Of a stretch of DNA of 55,965 bases, positions 38,865 through 47,936 are shown in pieces. Origin of the DNA: a virus; IMG/VR virus record IMGVR_UViG_3300033149_001514, positions 1 to 55,965 of that record; one strand, written 5' to 3'. Position 1 is the stretch's first letter. Every line of letters begins with the position of its first letter. The translations under genes and the position numbers were made by a program. The notes beneath the pieces were generated by a model that saw only the letters and a list, made by a program, of their open reading frames with translations, searched no databases and had not been told where the DNA came from.

Positions 38865-39673
38865 AGAAGATTGGCTGGTTACAGCAACAACTTGATATAA
38901 CTGGCGGGGCTGAAATGTCCACTGGTGCTTTGATAAAACACGCACCCGACTGGGCTGAAATTGTTTACTGTCCGCCCAACAAAAGACCCAATACCGAAGA
39001 ACTGGATTGCTTTGTTATTCAAAATTCCACCAATTATAGCAGTTCGTGGATTGAAGAATTAAGCATGAAGCCCGTTATACGTCATGTTAGAGACCCTTGG
39101 CTTGCGGGTTCTGCACTGTTGAGAAGGTGGCTACTACAAAATTCAAAGCTGATGATTTTTTCAAGCCCAACTCAATATAAGCATTTGGGATATGAGGTCA
39201 AAGTGCCTTATAAGTTTATCCCCCCACCTGTTCCTCTTGATGATTTCAAGGCTCATTCAAAACCCGAAGAAGAAAGGCGGGGAACTGTATGTGTAGGTCG
39301 CTTTGATGTTTATAAGGGGGCTATGTATATCATTGATTGGGCTTTGGCTAGCAAAGAACCGCTAACAGTGGTCGGGAACAATAATTACATGAACTTTGGC
39401 AGATTGCCTTCCGGTATAAATTTTGTGGGCGAGGTGGGCTATAAGTTCATGCCTGAAATTTTGGGTAGTCATAAAAACTATATTGCTATGCCTATGTGGG
39501 TAGAAGCCTTTGGGCGTTCCGTAGTAGAAGCATGGGCGGCTGGATGCAATCTAATTCTCGGTGGTCGCATTGGCGCACAGTGGTGGATTGAAAACGAACC
39601 AGAGCGTCTAGGGTACATGAACCCGATAAAAGAGTTCTGGGAAGCGGTTGAAGAAGTCTTAGGGGGTAGTTAG
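38858..39673 (+). CDS. glycosyltransferase (GT4-like)
   Basis: A 271-residue protein overlapping the previous gene by 7 bases. It has CVGRFDVYKGAMYIIDWALA near 145 and MPMWVEAFGRSVVEAWAAGC near 210, the C-terminal donor-binding half of GT-B enzymes. The N-terminal half is shortened. It probably acts with the adjacent GT4 in one glycan pathway. Confidence 0.75.
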   Translation: MVKKIGWLQQQLDITGGAEMSTGALIKHAPDWAEIVYCPPNKRPNTEELDCFVIQNSTNYSSSWIEELSMKPVIRHVRDPWLAGSALLRRWLLQNSKLMIFSSPTQYKHLGYEVKVPYKFIPPPVPLDDFKAHSKPEEERRGTVCVGRFDVYKGAMYIIDWALASKEPLTVVGNNNYMNFGRLPSGINFVGEVGYKFMPEILGSHKNYIAMPMWVEAFGRSVVEAWAAGCNLILGGRIGAQWWIENEPERLGYMNPIKEFWEAVEEVLGGS

Positions 39674-39675
39674 GG

Positions 39676-40362
39676 ATGGTTATAAAACGAAATAGGGCTA
39701 TAGTTATACTTACAATACCCCGAAACGGTAGCTCCGCCCTAGGAGGCTCTTTGCAGGCAATGGGTTGTGACATGGGAAAAGGTTTTTTTCAACCCGCAGA
39801 CGCAAGGAACAAGAAAGGCTATTTTGAGGACATGAGGTTCAGGAAAATAAGCAACGACCTAACTGGACACCGATACAGCCTTTATCCCGTCAGCCATATA
39901 CCAACAGAGCACCAGAAGCTGATTTCCCAATTCCTTTTCAGGAACAAGGATAAGCCAGTATGGGGATTGAAAGATACCCGCATGGTTCTCTTATGGCATT
40001 TGCTGAAAAGGTCATTCGAGGAACTTTACGATGTGCGTCCTATTTTTATGGTCAGGTCGTGGAAAGATGTGGCTGACAGCCTCATGCGCCATTCTTATAC
40101 TGCTTACGGCGGCAGGCTGCGAATGAGCATGGCCGAAGCGACACGCTTGGCTGGAACTTGGAACTCTTACCTCATGGGTTGCTACGACCTATATGAAGGC
40201 GAGAAGTTTATTATCACTCATTACGAATTAATGCATAACACCGAAGAAACCTTGCAGAAGGTTTACGACTACGCCTTTGAGGGTTTTAAAAAACACGGCA
40301 ACGGTATCAAGCGAGCCGTTGAATTTATTGACCCAACCTTAACGAAGGGAGGTAGGGAATGA
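39676..40362 (+). CDS. sulfotransferase-family protein
   Basis: A 228-residue protein with the PAPS-binding loop IPRNGSSALGGSLQAMG near residues 14-30, an YFED motif (GYFEDMRFRKIS) near 48 and IFMVRSWKDVADSL near 117, which looks like the 3'-phosphate binding segment (RxxxDvadSl). This is clearly related to the sulfotransferase family and is the second one in the window. The likely acceptor is the glycan made by the neighbouring transferases. It overlaps the next gene by 4 bases. Confidence 0.8.
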   Translation: MVIKRNRAIVILTIPRNGSSALGGSLQAMGCDMGKGFFQPADARNKKGYFEDMRFRKISNDLTGHRYSLYPVSHIPTEHQKLISQFLFRNKDKPVWGLKDTRMVLLWHLLKRSFEELYDVRPIFMVRSWKDVADSLMRHSYTAYGGRLRMSMAEATRLAGTWNSYLMGCYDLYEGEKFIITHYELMHNTEETLQKVYDYAFEGFKKHGNGIKRAVEFIDPTLTKGGRE

Positions 40363-40952
40363 ATATTGTAATGTGCACTCTGCAAAAATACAGGGAGCAA
40401 GCGGAAGCGTCTGCTCATCGTGCATTGGAGAATTGCGGGATTGATAATGTACGAGTTATAATAGCGGAGAACATGGAAGGGGAAGGATATGTAAAGGGAA
40501 TGAATAAAGCTCTAAGTCAAGTTCCAGAGGGAGAATATTTTGTATGTCTAAATGATGACAGTTTTCCCGAAACTGATAATTGGCTTGATATAATGCTTGC
40601 AGAAATGGAAAAACGGGCTATGATGAAGGTATGGTTCGCTGGACCATCTGGCGGGTGTAGAACTCCACCCCAATCTAATGGCAGAATAGGGGATAAACGC
40701 CGTCCCAAGCTAGTAAAGCATGTTGCAGGGTTTTGTATGCTCTGTCACCCGAATGTACTTGAAAAGGTCGGGCTAATGGACAATACTTTTTTGCATTATG
40801 CAGGAGAGATTGATTGGCAGTGGCGGGCAACAAAACATCACGGGGCTAAAGCCTTGTGGATACCATCGGTTTTCGTACAGCACCAAGTTCATGAACCGCA
40901 CCATGACTGGTGGCAACGAGACCATAGTCTATTAACGCAGAAGTGGAGGTAA
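40359..40952 (+). CDS. glycosyltransferase family 2 (short)
   Basis: A 197-residue GT-A-fold protein. VCLNDDSFPETDNW near 62 contains the DxD-like metal site, and HYAGEIDWQWR near 145 holds the ED/DW catalytic motif of GT2 enzymes, followed by SVFVQHQVHEPHH. It is short but has both key motifs. It overlaps the sulfotransferase gene by 4 bases and is followed by the tail tube gene. Confidence 0.8.
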   Translation: MNIVMCTLQKYREQAEASAHRALENCGIDNVRVIIAENMEGEGYVKGMNKALSQVPEGEYFVCLNDDSFPETDNWLDIMLAEMEKRAMMKVWFAGPSGGCRTPPQSNGRIGDKRRPKLVKHVAGFCMLCHPNVLEKVGLMDNTFLHYAGEIDWQWRATKHHGAKALWIPSVFVQHQVHEPHHDWWQRDHSLLTQKWR

Positions 40953-40956
40953 TACC

Positions 40957-41418
40957 ATGACACGTCATCCAACTTTTGGTGCTACGCTTGGGGTAGATTG
41001 GCAGGGGGGAACGGCATACGTCACCATCGGTCAATGTCGGGATATTGGAGGGCCGAGTGTTTCGAGGAACGAAATCGAAGTGCCGGGCGACCATGACCAG
41101 CCCGACAACTATCTTATGTTTTTTGCAGGGTTGTCAAATGCGGGCGAATTGACTTTCCCCCTCAACCTTGACCCAAGCATGGACGCCCATGTAGGTTCGG
41201 AGGGAACAGGCTTGCTCGGCTCTTTTGAGAAGCAGTTCGATGGAACCGCTTTGCCAAGATGGCAGTATCAAAACGGAGCTATGCAGGGCGGCACTGCCAC
41301 CTTCGTGTTTAGAGGTTATCCGACAGCCTTTGAAATAGACATGGGGGCGGTAGAAGGAAGTATGTCTGCCGAGGTCACTATAAAGATTAGCGGAAAACCA
41401 ACCTTAACAGTCACATAA
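40957..41418 (+). CDS. major tail (tube) protein
   Basis: A 153-residue protein ahead of the tail assembly chaperone and tape measure genes. It is beta-rich with an Ig-like character (VSRNEIEVPGDHDQPDNY and the later FEIDMGAVEGSMSAEVTIKI) and no other domain. Position and composition fit the tail tube. GTGGAGG precedes the ATG. Confidence 0.7.
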   Translation: MTRHPTFGATLGVDWQGGTAYVTIGQCRDIGGPSVSRNEIEVPGDHDQPDNYLMFFAGLSNAGELTFPLNLDPSMDAHVGSEGTGLLGSFEKQFDGTALPRWQYQNGAMQGGTATFVFRGYPTAFEIDMGAVEGSMSAEVTIKISGKPTLTVT

Positions 41419-41453
41419 TGAAAGTTCGGTATTAGAGCCGAAAGGAGTAATAC

Positions 41454-41816
41454 ATGAGCAACTATTTTACTCGTGATGAGTTACTAACCGCAGGATTGAT
41501 TACCAAAGAGGTCAAGTACAAAGGAAAGATGCTTTTAGTTCAGGAAATGCCAGCAGAAGCAGTTAATGAGTTTTTCAGCGAGGGAGTCATTAACATCGAA
41601 GGCGAAGATAATGTCGAGGTGGATTCTTCTCGAATGAATTTCATCAAAATTGCTTCTGTGTGCCTCATTGACCATGAAACTAAAAAGCCGCTCTTTACCG
41701 AGACAGAGTTGGGAAAACTCCCGTTTGCGTTAGTACAACTGGTCGCATCTACGGCTATGGAAATCACGGATTGGGGTTCAGGCGAACTTGACATTGAAGA
41801 AGCAAAAAAAGACTGA
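41454..41816 (+). CDS. tail assembly chaperone, short form (G-like)
   Basis: A 120-residue acidic helical protein between the tube and tape measure genes, ending in IEEAKKD. The gene ends with an A7 slippery tract, and the -1 frame continues for 407 bases, so it also makes a longer GT-type fusion. AAAGGAG precedes the ATG, next to a small hairpin TTCGG/CCGAA (41425-41442). In lambda-like phages the short and long forms chaperone tape measure assembly. Confidence 0.8.
   Translation: MSNYFTRDELLTAGLITKEVKYKGKMLLVQEMPAEAVNEFFSEGVINIEGEDNVEVDSSRMNFIKIASVCLIDHETKKPLFTETELGKLPFALVQLVASTAMEITDWGSGELDIEEAKKD
41804..41810 (+). other. -1 ribosomal frameshift slippery site
   Basis: A AAA AAA in the zero frame (GCA AAA AAA GAC TGA) allows a -1 slip, giving AGA CTG ACC in the new frame. 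The stop (41814-41816) lies 3 bases after the tract. This is the classic arrangement of the tail chaperone gene. Confidence 0.75.
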
Positions 41817-42217
41817 CCCCTTTCCGTAGATTCCTATTCAAGTTGGCTCTGGAATTAGGTGTACCCAATCCTGACTATATTGCTCAAATGCCATTTAGAG
41901 TATACAGGGATTGGCAAGCCTACTTTCTGCTAGAGCCTTTTGGCGTGGAAAGGGGAGAATTAGCCAGAGGGTATGCCTACGCCCAACTAGCCGGACTTTG
42001 GGGAAAGCCCAAAGGAAAGCAAGGTTGGTCTCCCGAAGATTTCATACCGCCTTGGGATGAGATAGTTGCCAAGAAGGACGGGGTTGTAGACCCCGACACG
42101 CAGTTCAAAAAAATATTGGTATTGACCCGTCTGTATGGCGGAGAGGTGATAGACAGGCGTGCCGAAAATAGGAAAGACGATACAGGTCGCGACCTTGCGA
42201 GCGACCTTAATAGGTGA
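41810..42217 (+). CDS. tail assembly chaperone, T-like extension (by -1 frameshift)
   Basis: This frame is reached from 41454 after a -1 slip at 41810 and gives a product of about 254 residues in all. It has no standard start with ribosome binding site near the beginning of the overlap (a TTG at 41843 is possible but lacks one). The sequence RLTPFRRFLFKLALELGVPN, then YIAQMPFRVYRDWQAY is basic and helical, like the T domain of GpG/GpT. It overlaps the tape measure gene. Confidence 0.75.
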   Translation, partial: RLTPFRRFLFKLALELGVPNPDYIAQMPFRVYRDWQAYFLLEPFGVERGELARGYAYAQLAGLWGKPKGKQGWSPEDFIPPWDEIVAKKDGVVDPDTQFKKILVLTRLYGGEVIDRRAENRKDDTGRDLASDLNR

Positions 42218-44645
42218 TACCAAAAATTTCACTCAAAGCATGTCGCAAGCCAGCGGCATAGGTTGCAAGTTTGCCACAGGTCTTAGGAACATTGGCAAGG
42301 CGGCAACATTTGGATATGCTATAGCCGGAGCGGCAGCCGTTGCTTACGGTGCTAAAGCAATCCAGAACGCTATATCTGTTGAGACCGCATGGACTGGTGT
42401 AACCAAGACGGTTGATGGACTTGGCGGTTCTCTTGCGGACATAACCCCCGAAGGCAAGAAAGTGTATGACCAGTTCAGGGCGTTGGCGAAAGTAACGCCA
42501 CTGCCTATCGAAGACCTGATGGAGATAGGCGAACTCGCTGGTCAATTGGGCGTTGGTGCGTCTGAGGTTGTGGGCTTTACTGATATTATTGCCAAACTTG
42601 GTCTGACCACCAATTTGACCACCGATGAGGCGGCGAAACAGATTGCTCGGTTAAATGCTATCTATAAGGTGTTCGGCGAGGACATGGTATCGAATACCGA
42701 AAGCATAGGAAACGCCTTGGTGGCTTTGGGTAACAACTTTGCTACAACCGAAGGTGAAATAATGACCGCCACTCTCCGCATGGCTGGTATGGGGAGAACC
42801 GTAGGGTTGGCACAAGCAGACATTATGGGTCTTGCTACTGGTCTGTCCTCGCTCGGTATTCCGGCTGCTATGGGAACAACTGCTATCGGTAAAATGTTCC
42901 TTGAAATGCAGGGGTCTATTGTTGGTGCTAATACTCATTTGGGTTTATTCGCCCGAACCGCAGGAATGAGTACGAAGGAGTTCAAAGAATCCTTTGAAAA
43001 AAATGCTATGGGGTCAATGCTAAGTTTTATAAAAGGCATTGGCGAAGCCGGAAATAAAGGGGCTGTAATTCTCGAAAAGCTTAAGCTAGGCGGGTCTCGT
43101 ATGGCGCAGACCTTCCTCACCCTTGCGCAGAACCCCGAACAACTGGAACGGGCGATAAAACTGGCTAACGATGAATTTGCTCGTGGTAATGCCCTGCAAG
43201 TAGAAGCCGAAAAACGTTATCAAACGACAGCGGCACAGTGGGGAATGCTGAAAAACCGTATGCGTGATGCAAGTATATTGCTGGGTAATAAACTGCTTCC
43301 GTATCTTAATGATTTGATGGAAGCCTTTGGGGGTGTATGGTCAATTATTGTAGAGGGCGATTTTACTGGCGGGCTGGCTGGATTATTTGGCGAAAAAGCG
43401 GGAGCGGAAGATAGCCCGCTGGTTAATAAGCTATTTGCAATTCGCGAAGGTTTGCTCAACTTAAAAGAAAACATAAAAATATTTATTACGGAAACCCTGC
43501 CGCCACTCATTGAAAAATTCTTAGAGGTCAAGAACGCTATCATGGAATGGCTTTCCCCAATATTTGAGTTCATCGAACAGAACACCAGTTTTAAGGACGG
43601 GCTAATTGCTCTCGGTATAGCCATAGCCACCTTCGTCCTGCCTGCGTTGTGGGGTGTTTTGACTACAATGGGCGGGCTTATATTGATATTTGGTGCGGTA
43701 ATGGCGGTTGTAGCCCTACTCCGCAAGGTATGGGAGGAGCATGGGGATGTAATCAAAGAAAAAGCTATGATTGCTTGGGGCTGGCTACAAGATAATATTC
43801 CTCCCATTATTGAAAATATCAAAGCGAAAATTTTAGAATTCGTAGAAAAGGTCAAGGCGTGGTGGAATAAGCACGGCGAAGAAATCATATCCACAGCGCA
43901 AATGATGTGGGGAAGGATTTGGAGGACTATCAAGCTCTTTGTGAAATATATAGTGACAGTCGTTGAGTGGTTCGTAGATTTAGTGAAAGGGTTATGGGAA
44001 CGGCACGGAGAGAAAATTATTGGGCTGTTTTCTCGCACATGGGAGCGGGTGAAAAGGATTTTTAACTCGGTGATTACTTTTATCCAGAGCATCATAAAGG
44101 CTTTCATAGCAATATTTCAGGGAGATTGGGATGGAATGGCGTTCTACCTGCAAAATGCTTGGGCGGCACTATGGGATACTGTTAGAGAAATCCTTGAAGG
44201 GGCTTGGGATATCATCAAGACGGCTATTGGTGCGCTTATTACAGAGGTCGTTAGGATTTGGGAAGATACCGACTGGAAAGCACTTGGGCAAGGTATCATT
44301 GACGGCATTCTTGGCGGCTTAATAAAGACAGGCTACAAGATTAGCGATTGGCTTAAAGACATGGCTGGCAAGGCAGTTGATGCTGTGAAAGACTTCTTGG
44401 GTATTTCTTCCCCGTCTATGGTCTTTGCAACGGAAGTTGGCAAGCCAATCATGGAGGGTTGGGCTGAAGGGATGAGGCGCATGTCTCACCAACCCTTGCA
44501 GGTAGCCGCTGAGACAGCGGCTGGTTCCGTTGGTATGGCGAGAAACTTTAATGTTACCGTAGATGCTCATTACCAGAACCCACAGAGCGAGAGCAATGTG
44601 GCAAAAGATATAGAAACGATGGCTAGGCTATTAGGATATTTATAA
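42159..44645 (+). CDS. tape measure protein
   Basis: An 828-residue protein with GTG start and GGAGAGG about 14 bases upstream. The N-terminus (TLRATLIGDTKNFTQSMSQA) is the TP901-1-like tape measure motif. There are Ala/Gly-rich helical stretches, hydrophobic segments near 480-520 (LIALGIAIATFVLPALWG) and a C-terminus with ISSPSMVFATEVGKPIMEGW, also typical. By lambda-type scaling the length suggests a tail near 120 nm. It overlaps the distal tail gene by one base. Confidence 0.9.
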   Translation: MPKIGKTIQVATLRATLIGDTKNFTQSMSQASGIGCKFATGLRNIGKAATFGYAIAGAAAVAYGAKAIQNAISVETAWTGVTKTVDGLGGSLADITPEGKKVYDQFRALAKVTPLPIEDLMEIGELAGQLGVGASEVVGFTDIIAKLGLTTNLTTDEAAKQIARLNAIYKVFGEDMVSNTESIGNALVALGNNFATTEGEIMTATLRMAGMGRTVGLAQADIMGLATGLSSLGIPAAMGTTAIGKMFLEMQGSIVGANTHLGLFARTAGMSTKEFKESFEKNAMGSMLSFIKGIGEAGNKGAVILEKLKLGGSRMAQTFLTLAQNPEQLERAIKLANDEFARGNALQVEAEKRYQTTAAQWGMLKNRMRDASILLGNKLLPYLNDLMEAFGGVWSIIVEGDFTGGLAGLFGEKAGAEDSPLVNKLFAIREGLLNLKENIKIFITETLPPLIEKFLEVKNAIMEWLSPIFEFIEQNTSFKDGLIALGIAIATFVLPALWGVLTTMGGLILIFGAVMAVVALLRKVWEEHGDVIKEKAMIAWGWLQDNIPPIIENIKAKILEFVEKVKAWWNKHGEEIISTAQMMWGRIWRTIKLFVKYIVTVVEWFVDLVKGLWERHGEKIIGLFSRTWERVKRIFNSVITFIQSIIKAFIAIFQGDWDGMAFYLQNAWAALWDTVREILEGAWDIIKTAIGALITEVVRIWEDTDWKALGQGIIDGILGGLIKTGYKISDWLKDMAGKAVDAVKDFLGISSPSMVFATEVGKPIMEGWAEGMRRMSHQPLQVAAETAAGSVGMARNFNVTVDAHYQNPQSESNVAKDIETMARLLGYL

Positions 44646-45535
44646 TGGTTCAAGCACAGAAAATTACACTCCGAGTTATCAGGGGCGGTACGTCATACCT
44701 GATGACCGATTATGCTAGGCTCTATCAAGTCATGGGTGCTGGACTTGCTCCCCTTCACCGTATTCAGCAACGAGGCCCTTTACAGCATGGTATCACTGAC
44801 AGGGGTTTTCGGCTGGATGCCAGAAATTTAAGGTTGCTGTTTTACTTCACTCGAAAAGATGAAGCCTTTTTCAATAACCGAGAAATGCTTACCAGAATAT
44901 TTGCCCCTAGCGACAATCCTTTGACCTTGCGGTTTGACCTTGCCAACGGGGAACGAAGGCAGATTGAGGGTCACGCAAGGGCGCTGGATTTGAATACCGA
45001 CCCTTCGAGACCAACCTATCAGAATTTTGCGGTTGATATTATTTGCCCCGACCCAACTTTTTATGACCCAACAGATTTTATCATTACCCTTGAATCATCT
45101 TACTCTGGCACAGCCAACCAAGTTCCTATGCCAGTTCCTATGTTCGTGGGTTCTTCCGAGTTGGGAGCTTCGGAGGTCATATCCTATAACGGGTCATTCA
45201 GAGAGTTCCCTTATTTGATTAGAATTTACGGGCAGATTACAGACCCAATAGTTACCAACAACTCAACTGGCGAAGTGCTGGATTTTACAGGAACAACTAT
45301 TGCGGACGGGGATTATTATGACATTGATTTGCGATATTCATACAAGACGGTTAAGGACAATAACGGCGCAAATAAAATAGCAGACCTGACAGACGCAAGT
45401 GACTTGGCAACTTGGCATTTAGCAACTTCTGATGAAGTAATAGACGGGATTAACTCAATAACAGTCTCTGGAAGTAGCATTAATTCAAATGCCAAAGTTG
45501 TTATCAGGTATTATGAAAGATTTTTAGGTTGGTAA
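44645..45535 (+). CDS. distal tail protein (Dit-like)
   Basis: A 296-residue beta-rich protein after the tape measure gene. It has ITDRGFRLDARNLRLLFYFT near 50, and a C-terminal beta domain (VLDFTGTTIADGDYYDIDLR), fitting the siphovirus distal tail family that forms the hub for the receptor-binding complex. It overlaps the preceding stop by one base. Confidence 0.75.
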   Translation: MVQAQKITLRVIRGGTSYLMTDYARLYQVMGAGLAPLHRIQQRGPLQHGITDRGFRLDARNLRLLFYFTRKDEAFFNNREMLTRIFAPSDNPLTLRFDLANGERRQIEGHARALDLNTDPSRPTYQNFAVDIICPDPTFYDPTDFIITLESSYSGTANQVPMPVPMFVGSSELGASEVISYNGSFREFPYLIRIYGQITDPIVTNNSTGEVLDFTGTTIADGDYYDIDLRYSYKTVKDNNGANKIADLTDASDLATWHLATSDEVIDGINSITVSGSSINSNAKVVIRYYERFLGW

Positions 45536-45545
45536 GGAGTTTATC

Positions 45546-47042
45546 ATGGCGCAAGACTCAATCCTTTGGACTACGAATGGAACGGGAGATGGGGCAAGTG
45601 GTGGGTATACCCAAGACGAGCTAACTCAATGGCAGGAATTACTATTCCAGCAAGGGGATAATCAGGGTGTATTAAAAGGCTTCCTGAACGGGTTGCAAGT
45701 GACCGCTTCGGGCGGGTCTGCCTCTCCTGTTACGATTGATACAGGCGGGGCTATCTGTAAAGGTTTCCCTTATTGGAATGATGCGGCGGGAACGAAAAAT
45801 ATTCCTACCCCCGCAGGCGACACACGCATTGACCGTATTGTTATTCAGGCTGATTGGTCTACGCAGGAAGTACGGTTTGCTCGTATTGCTGGCTCGGAAG
45901 GTGGTGCGGCCCCCGCCTTAACACAGACTGATAACACCAAGTGGGAAATTCCGTTGGCTCAATTAACTGTGACAACGGGTGGTGCTATTACGGTTACGGA
46001 TGAACGAGAGTTCTTGCGTTCAAACTTGGAGATTGGAACTGCTTTGTTGCAGGACAATTTCATTGACGGGCTTGACGGTGATATTCTTCCTATAACATGG
46101 AATCCAACTAATTACACTCCTTCCACAGCCCCCGCACAGGCTTCCGATGTAGACGACTTAACCGCACACCTTTACGGTATTGACCAAGAGCTTGCTACGG
46201 TGCTTGCTTCCGCTGGCACTCATGCGGCAAATCACCTCACTGGTGGCTCTGATGAACTGGACGGGGATAAACTGGATATTGACTGGAATCCATCGAACTA
46301 CACGCCATCTACTACGCCTTCCCAAGCCAATAGCGTAGACAATCTTACCGCTCATCTTTACGGTATTGACCAGAAGCTGGCACGGGGAATTGCTGACAAT
46401 TTGCTTCTGGAAGTAGATGCCTCTGCTGGCGCTCCCAACGATAATGAATGGGCTAGGTTTACAGCCAGTGGCATTGAGGGAAGAACAGACGCAGAATTAA
46501 TTTCAACTCTAACCGAGCGTATTCAAGATTTGGTTGGGGCAATGTTCTCTGGGAACACCGAAACCCGATGTACCGTAACTTATCAAGACGGTGACGGAAC
46601 GATTGATGTGGTCGTGGATTTGCAAGATGTAGTTTCTGATACGTCGCCTGCGCTCGGTGGCAACTTGGATGCGAATGATAAAGACATTCACAACATAAAG
46701 CAAGCCGACTTCAATATATATGACGCTGGCGTAAGCGGTACGGCTAAAGAAATTAACCTGAATAATGGTAATTACCAGAAACTCAAAATCACTGGTAATG
46801 CTTGTGACCTGACGTATGTGGATGCCCCCGATGCTGGCTCGTGGACAATTCGCTTGATTGGGGATGGTACGCAACGGACTAACATTGACGCCGACCATGA
46901 TAGTGACGCCGAATGGGCTGATGCGGGAGAAGCAGACAGCTATGGCTATGCCAATAACCAAGTCATCGGAATTCTTTTCATAGACTTTGACCCCAGCACT
47001 ACTCCAAAATATATCCTGTCTAGTGTATCGGTAGGTGCATAA
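45546..47042 (+). CDS. baseplate/tail fibre protein with duplicated module
   Basis: A 498-residue protein. The N-half is beta-rich with a turn-rich appendage fold (ITVTDEREFLRS). Two adjacent ~41-residue repeats occur near 176-275: DGDILPITWNPTNYTPS...AHLYGIDQELA and DGDKLDIDWNPSNYTPS...AHLYGIDQKLA. It has no clear enzymatic motif. AAGGAG precedes the ATG. It is probably a tail fibre/upper baseplate protein that binds other fibre components. Confidence 0.65.
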   Translation: MAQDSILWTTNGTGDGASGGYTQDELTQWQELLFQQGDNQGVLKGFLNGLQVTASGGSASPVTIDTGGAICKGFPYWNDAAGTKNIPTPAGDTRIDRIVIQADWSTQEVRFARIAGSEGGAAPALTQTDNTKWEIPLAQLTVTTGGAITVTDEREFLRSNLEIGTALLQDNFIDGLDGDILPITWNPTNYTPSTAPAQASDVDDLTAHLYGIDQELATVLASAGTHAANHLTGGSDELDGDKLDIDWNPSNYTPSTTPSQANSVDNLTAHLYGIDQKLARGIADNLLLEVDASAGAPNDNEWARFTASGIEGRTDAELISTLTERIQDLVGAMFSGNTETRCTVTYQDGDGTIDVVVDLQDVVSDTSPALGGNLDANDKDIHNIKQADFNIYDAGVSGTAKEINLNNGNYQKLKITGNACDLTYVDAPDAGSWTIRLIGDGTQRTNIDADHDSDAEWADAGEADSYGYANNQVIGILFIDFDPSTTPKYILSSVSVGA

Positions 47043-47935
47043 TGGCTGGCGTGAAACCATCTAAAAGTAATTTTTTGTTCTGGCTTCCGATGCAAGAAGC
47101 GGGTGGCGGTATTCGTTATGACGCAACGGGAAATGGATATAACGCCATAGACCCGTCATGGGCTGGCTGGGGTCCGCCATTAAGAGCTTCTGGGCATGTT
47201 CAGCAATACTCGGCTGACTTTGAGGAATCCTCACTGCATAATATGTATATACCTGATGCTTCTTGGCAATCCGGGGATAGCGACAAGAGCTTTGGGGGCT
47301 GGTTCTATCTCGAAACTTTTAACGGGATTCTCATGTCCAAAGGCGGGAATGATGCCGAGGTCTGCAACTATATTATCTACAATGCTTCGTCTCGCATTTA
47401 TTTCATGTGCGGTGATGATGGAAGCGAGCCGAGCAGTGATGGAAAAGGGTATAACAGTAATTATCCTATGGTAGATACTAGCTGGTCTCCCTCAACTGGT
47501 ACTTGGTATTATGTTATTTGCCGACACGATGCGTCTGCGAATACCAGTTATATCAATATATGGAATACGGCTGGCTCTCAAATAGCATCTGACAGCACGC
47601 CTTTATATGCTACATGGTCAACCAATAATTCCGGCTACGGGATTTTCTTTGGGTCAAGCGGAAACCAGACTTACAGCACATGGCCGATTAGCGTAAACTC
47701 CGACCCGTTAGATGGACGATTGGAACAGTGGTTTATGTATAACGGTTTTCTTTCAACCGACAATATGACATGGCTCGTTAATGGAGGTATTGGGAGAACA
47801 TGGGCTGAAATAGCGGGAGCGGCAGGTAGAAAATTCCAGATGGGTAAATTGTTCTGGAAGAATTGGGAAAAGATTTTTAGACCAGAAAAGTCAAGAATAC
47901 TCACCTTGCCGGAGAGGGCGGTAGTGCCTATTTAA
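47042..47935 (+). CDS. LamG/concanavalin A-like lectin tail protein
   Basis: A 297-residue protein whose layout (ADFEESSLHNMYIPDASW near 57, FGGWFYLE near 82, TWYYVICRHDASANTSYINI near 155, later LDGRLEQWFMYNGFLSTDNM) matches LamG/ConA-like glycan-binding domains. It probably binds a surface polysaccharide. It overlaps the previous stop by one base (ATAATG). Confidence 0.7.
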   Translation: MAGVKPSKSNFLFWLPMQEAGGGIRYDATGNGYNAIDPSWAGWGPPLRASGHVQQYSADFEESSLHNMYIPDASWQSGDSDKSFGGWFYLETFNGILMSKGGNDAEVCNYIIYNASSRIYFMCGDDGSEPSSDGKGYNSNYPMVDTSWSPSTGTWYYVICRHDASANTSYINIWNTAGSQIASDSTPLYATWSTNNSGYGIFFGSSGNQTYSTWPISVNSDPLDGRLEQWFMYNGFLSTDNMTWLVNGGIGRTWAEIAGAAGRKFQMGKLFWKNWEKIFRPEKSRILTLPERAVVPI

Positions 47936-47936
47936 T

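Noticed and set aside
43220-44107. Long open frame on the minus strand inside the tape measure gene
   Set aside because: It is an antisense shadow of a well-supported 828-residue tape measure gene. Its composition (serine- and isoleucine-rich) reflects the opposite strand, and no ribosome binding site is seen.
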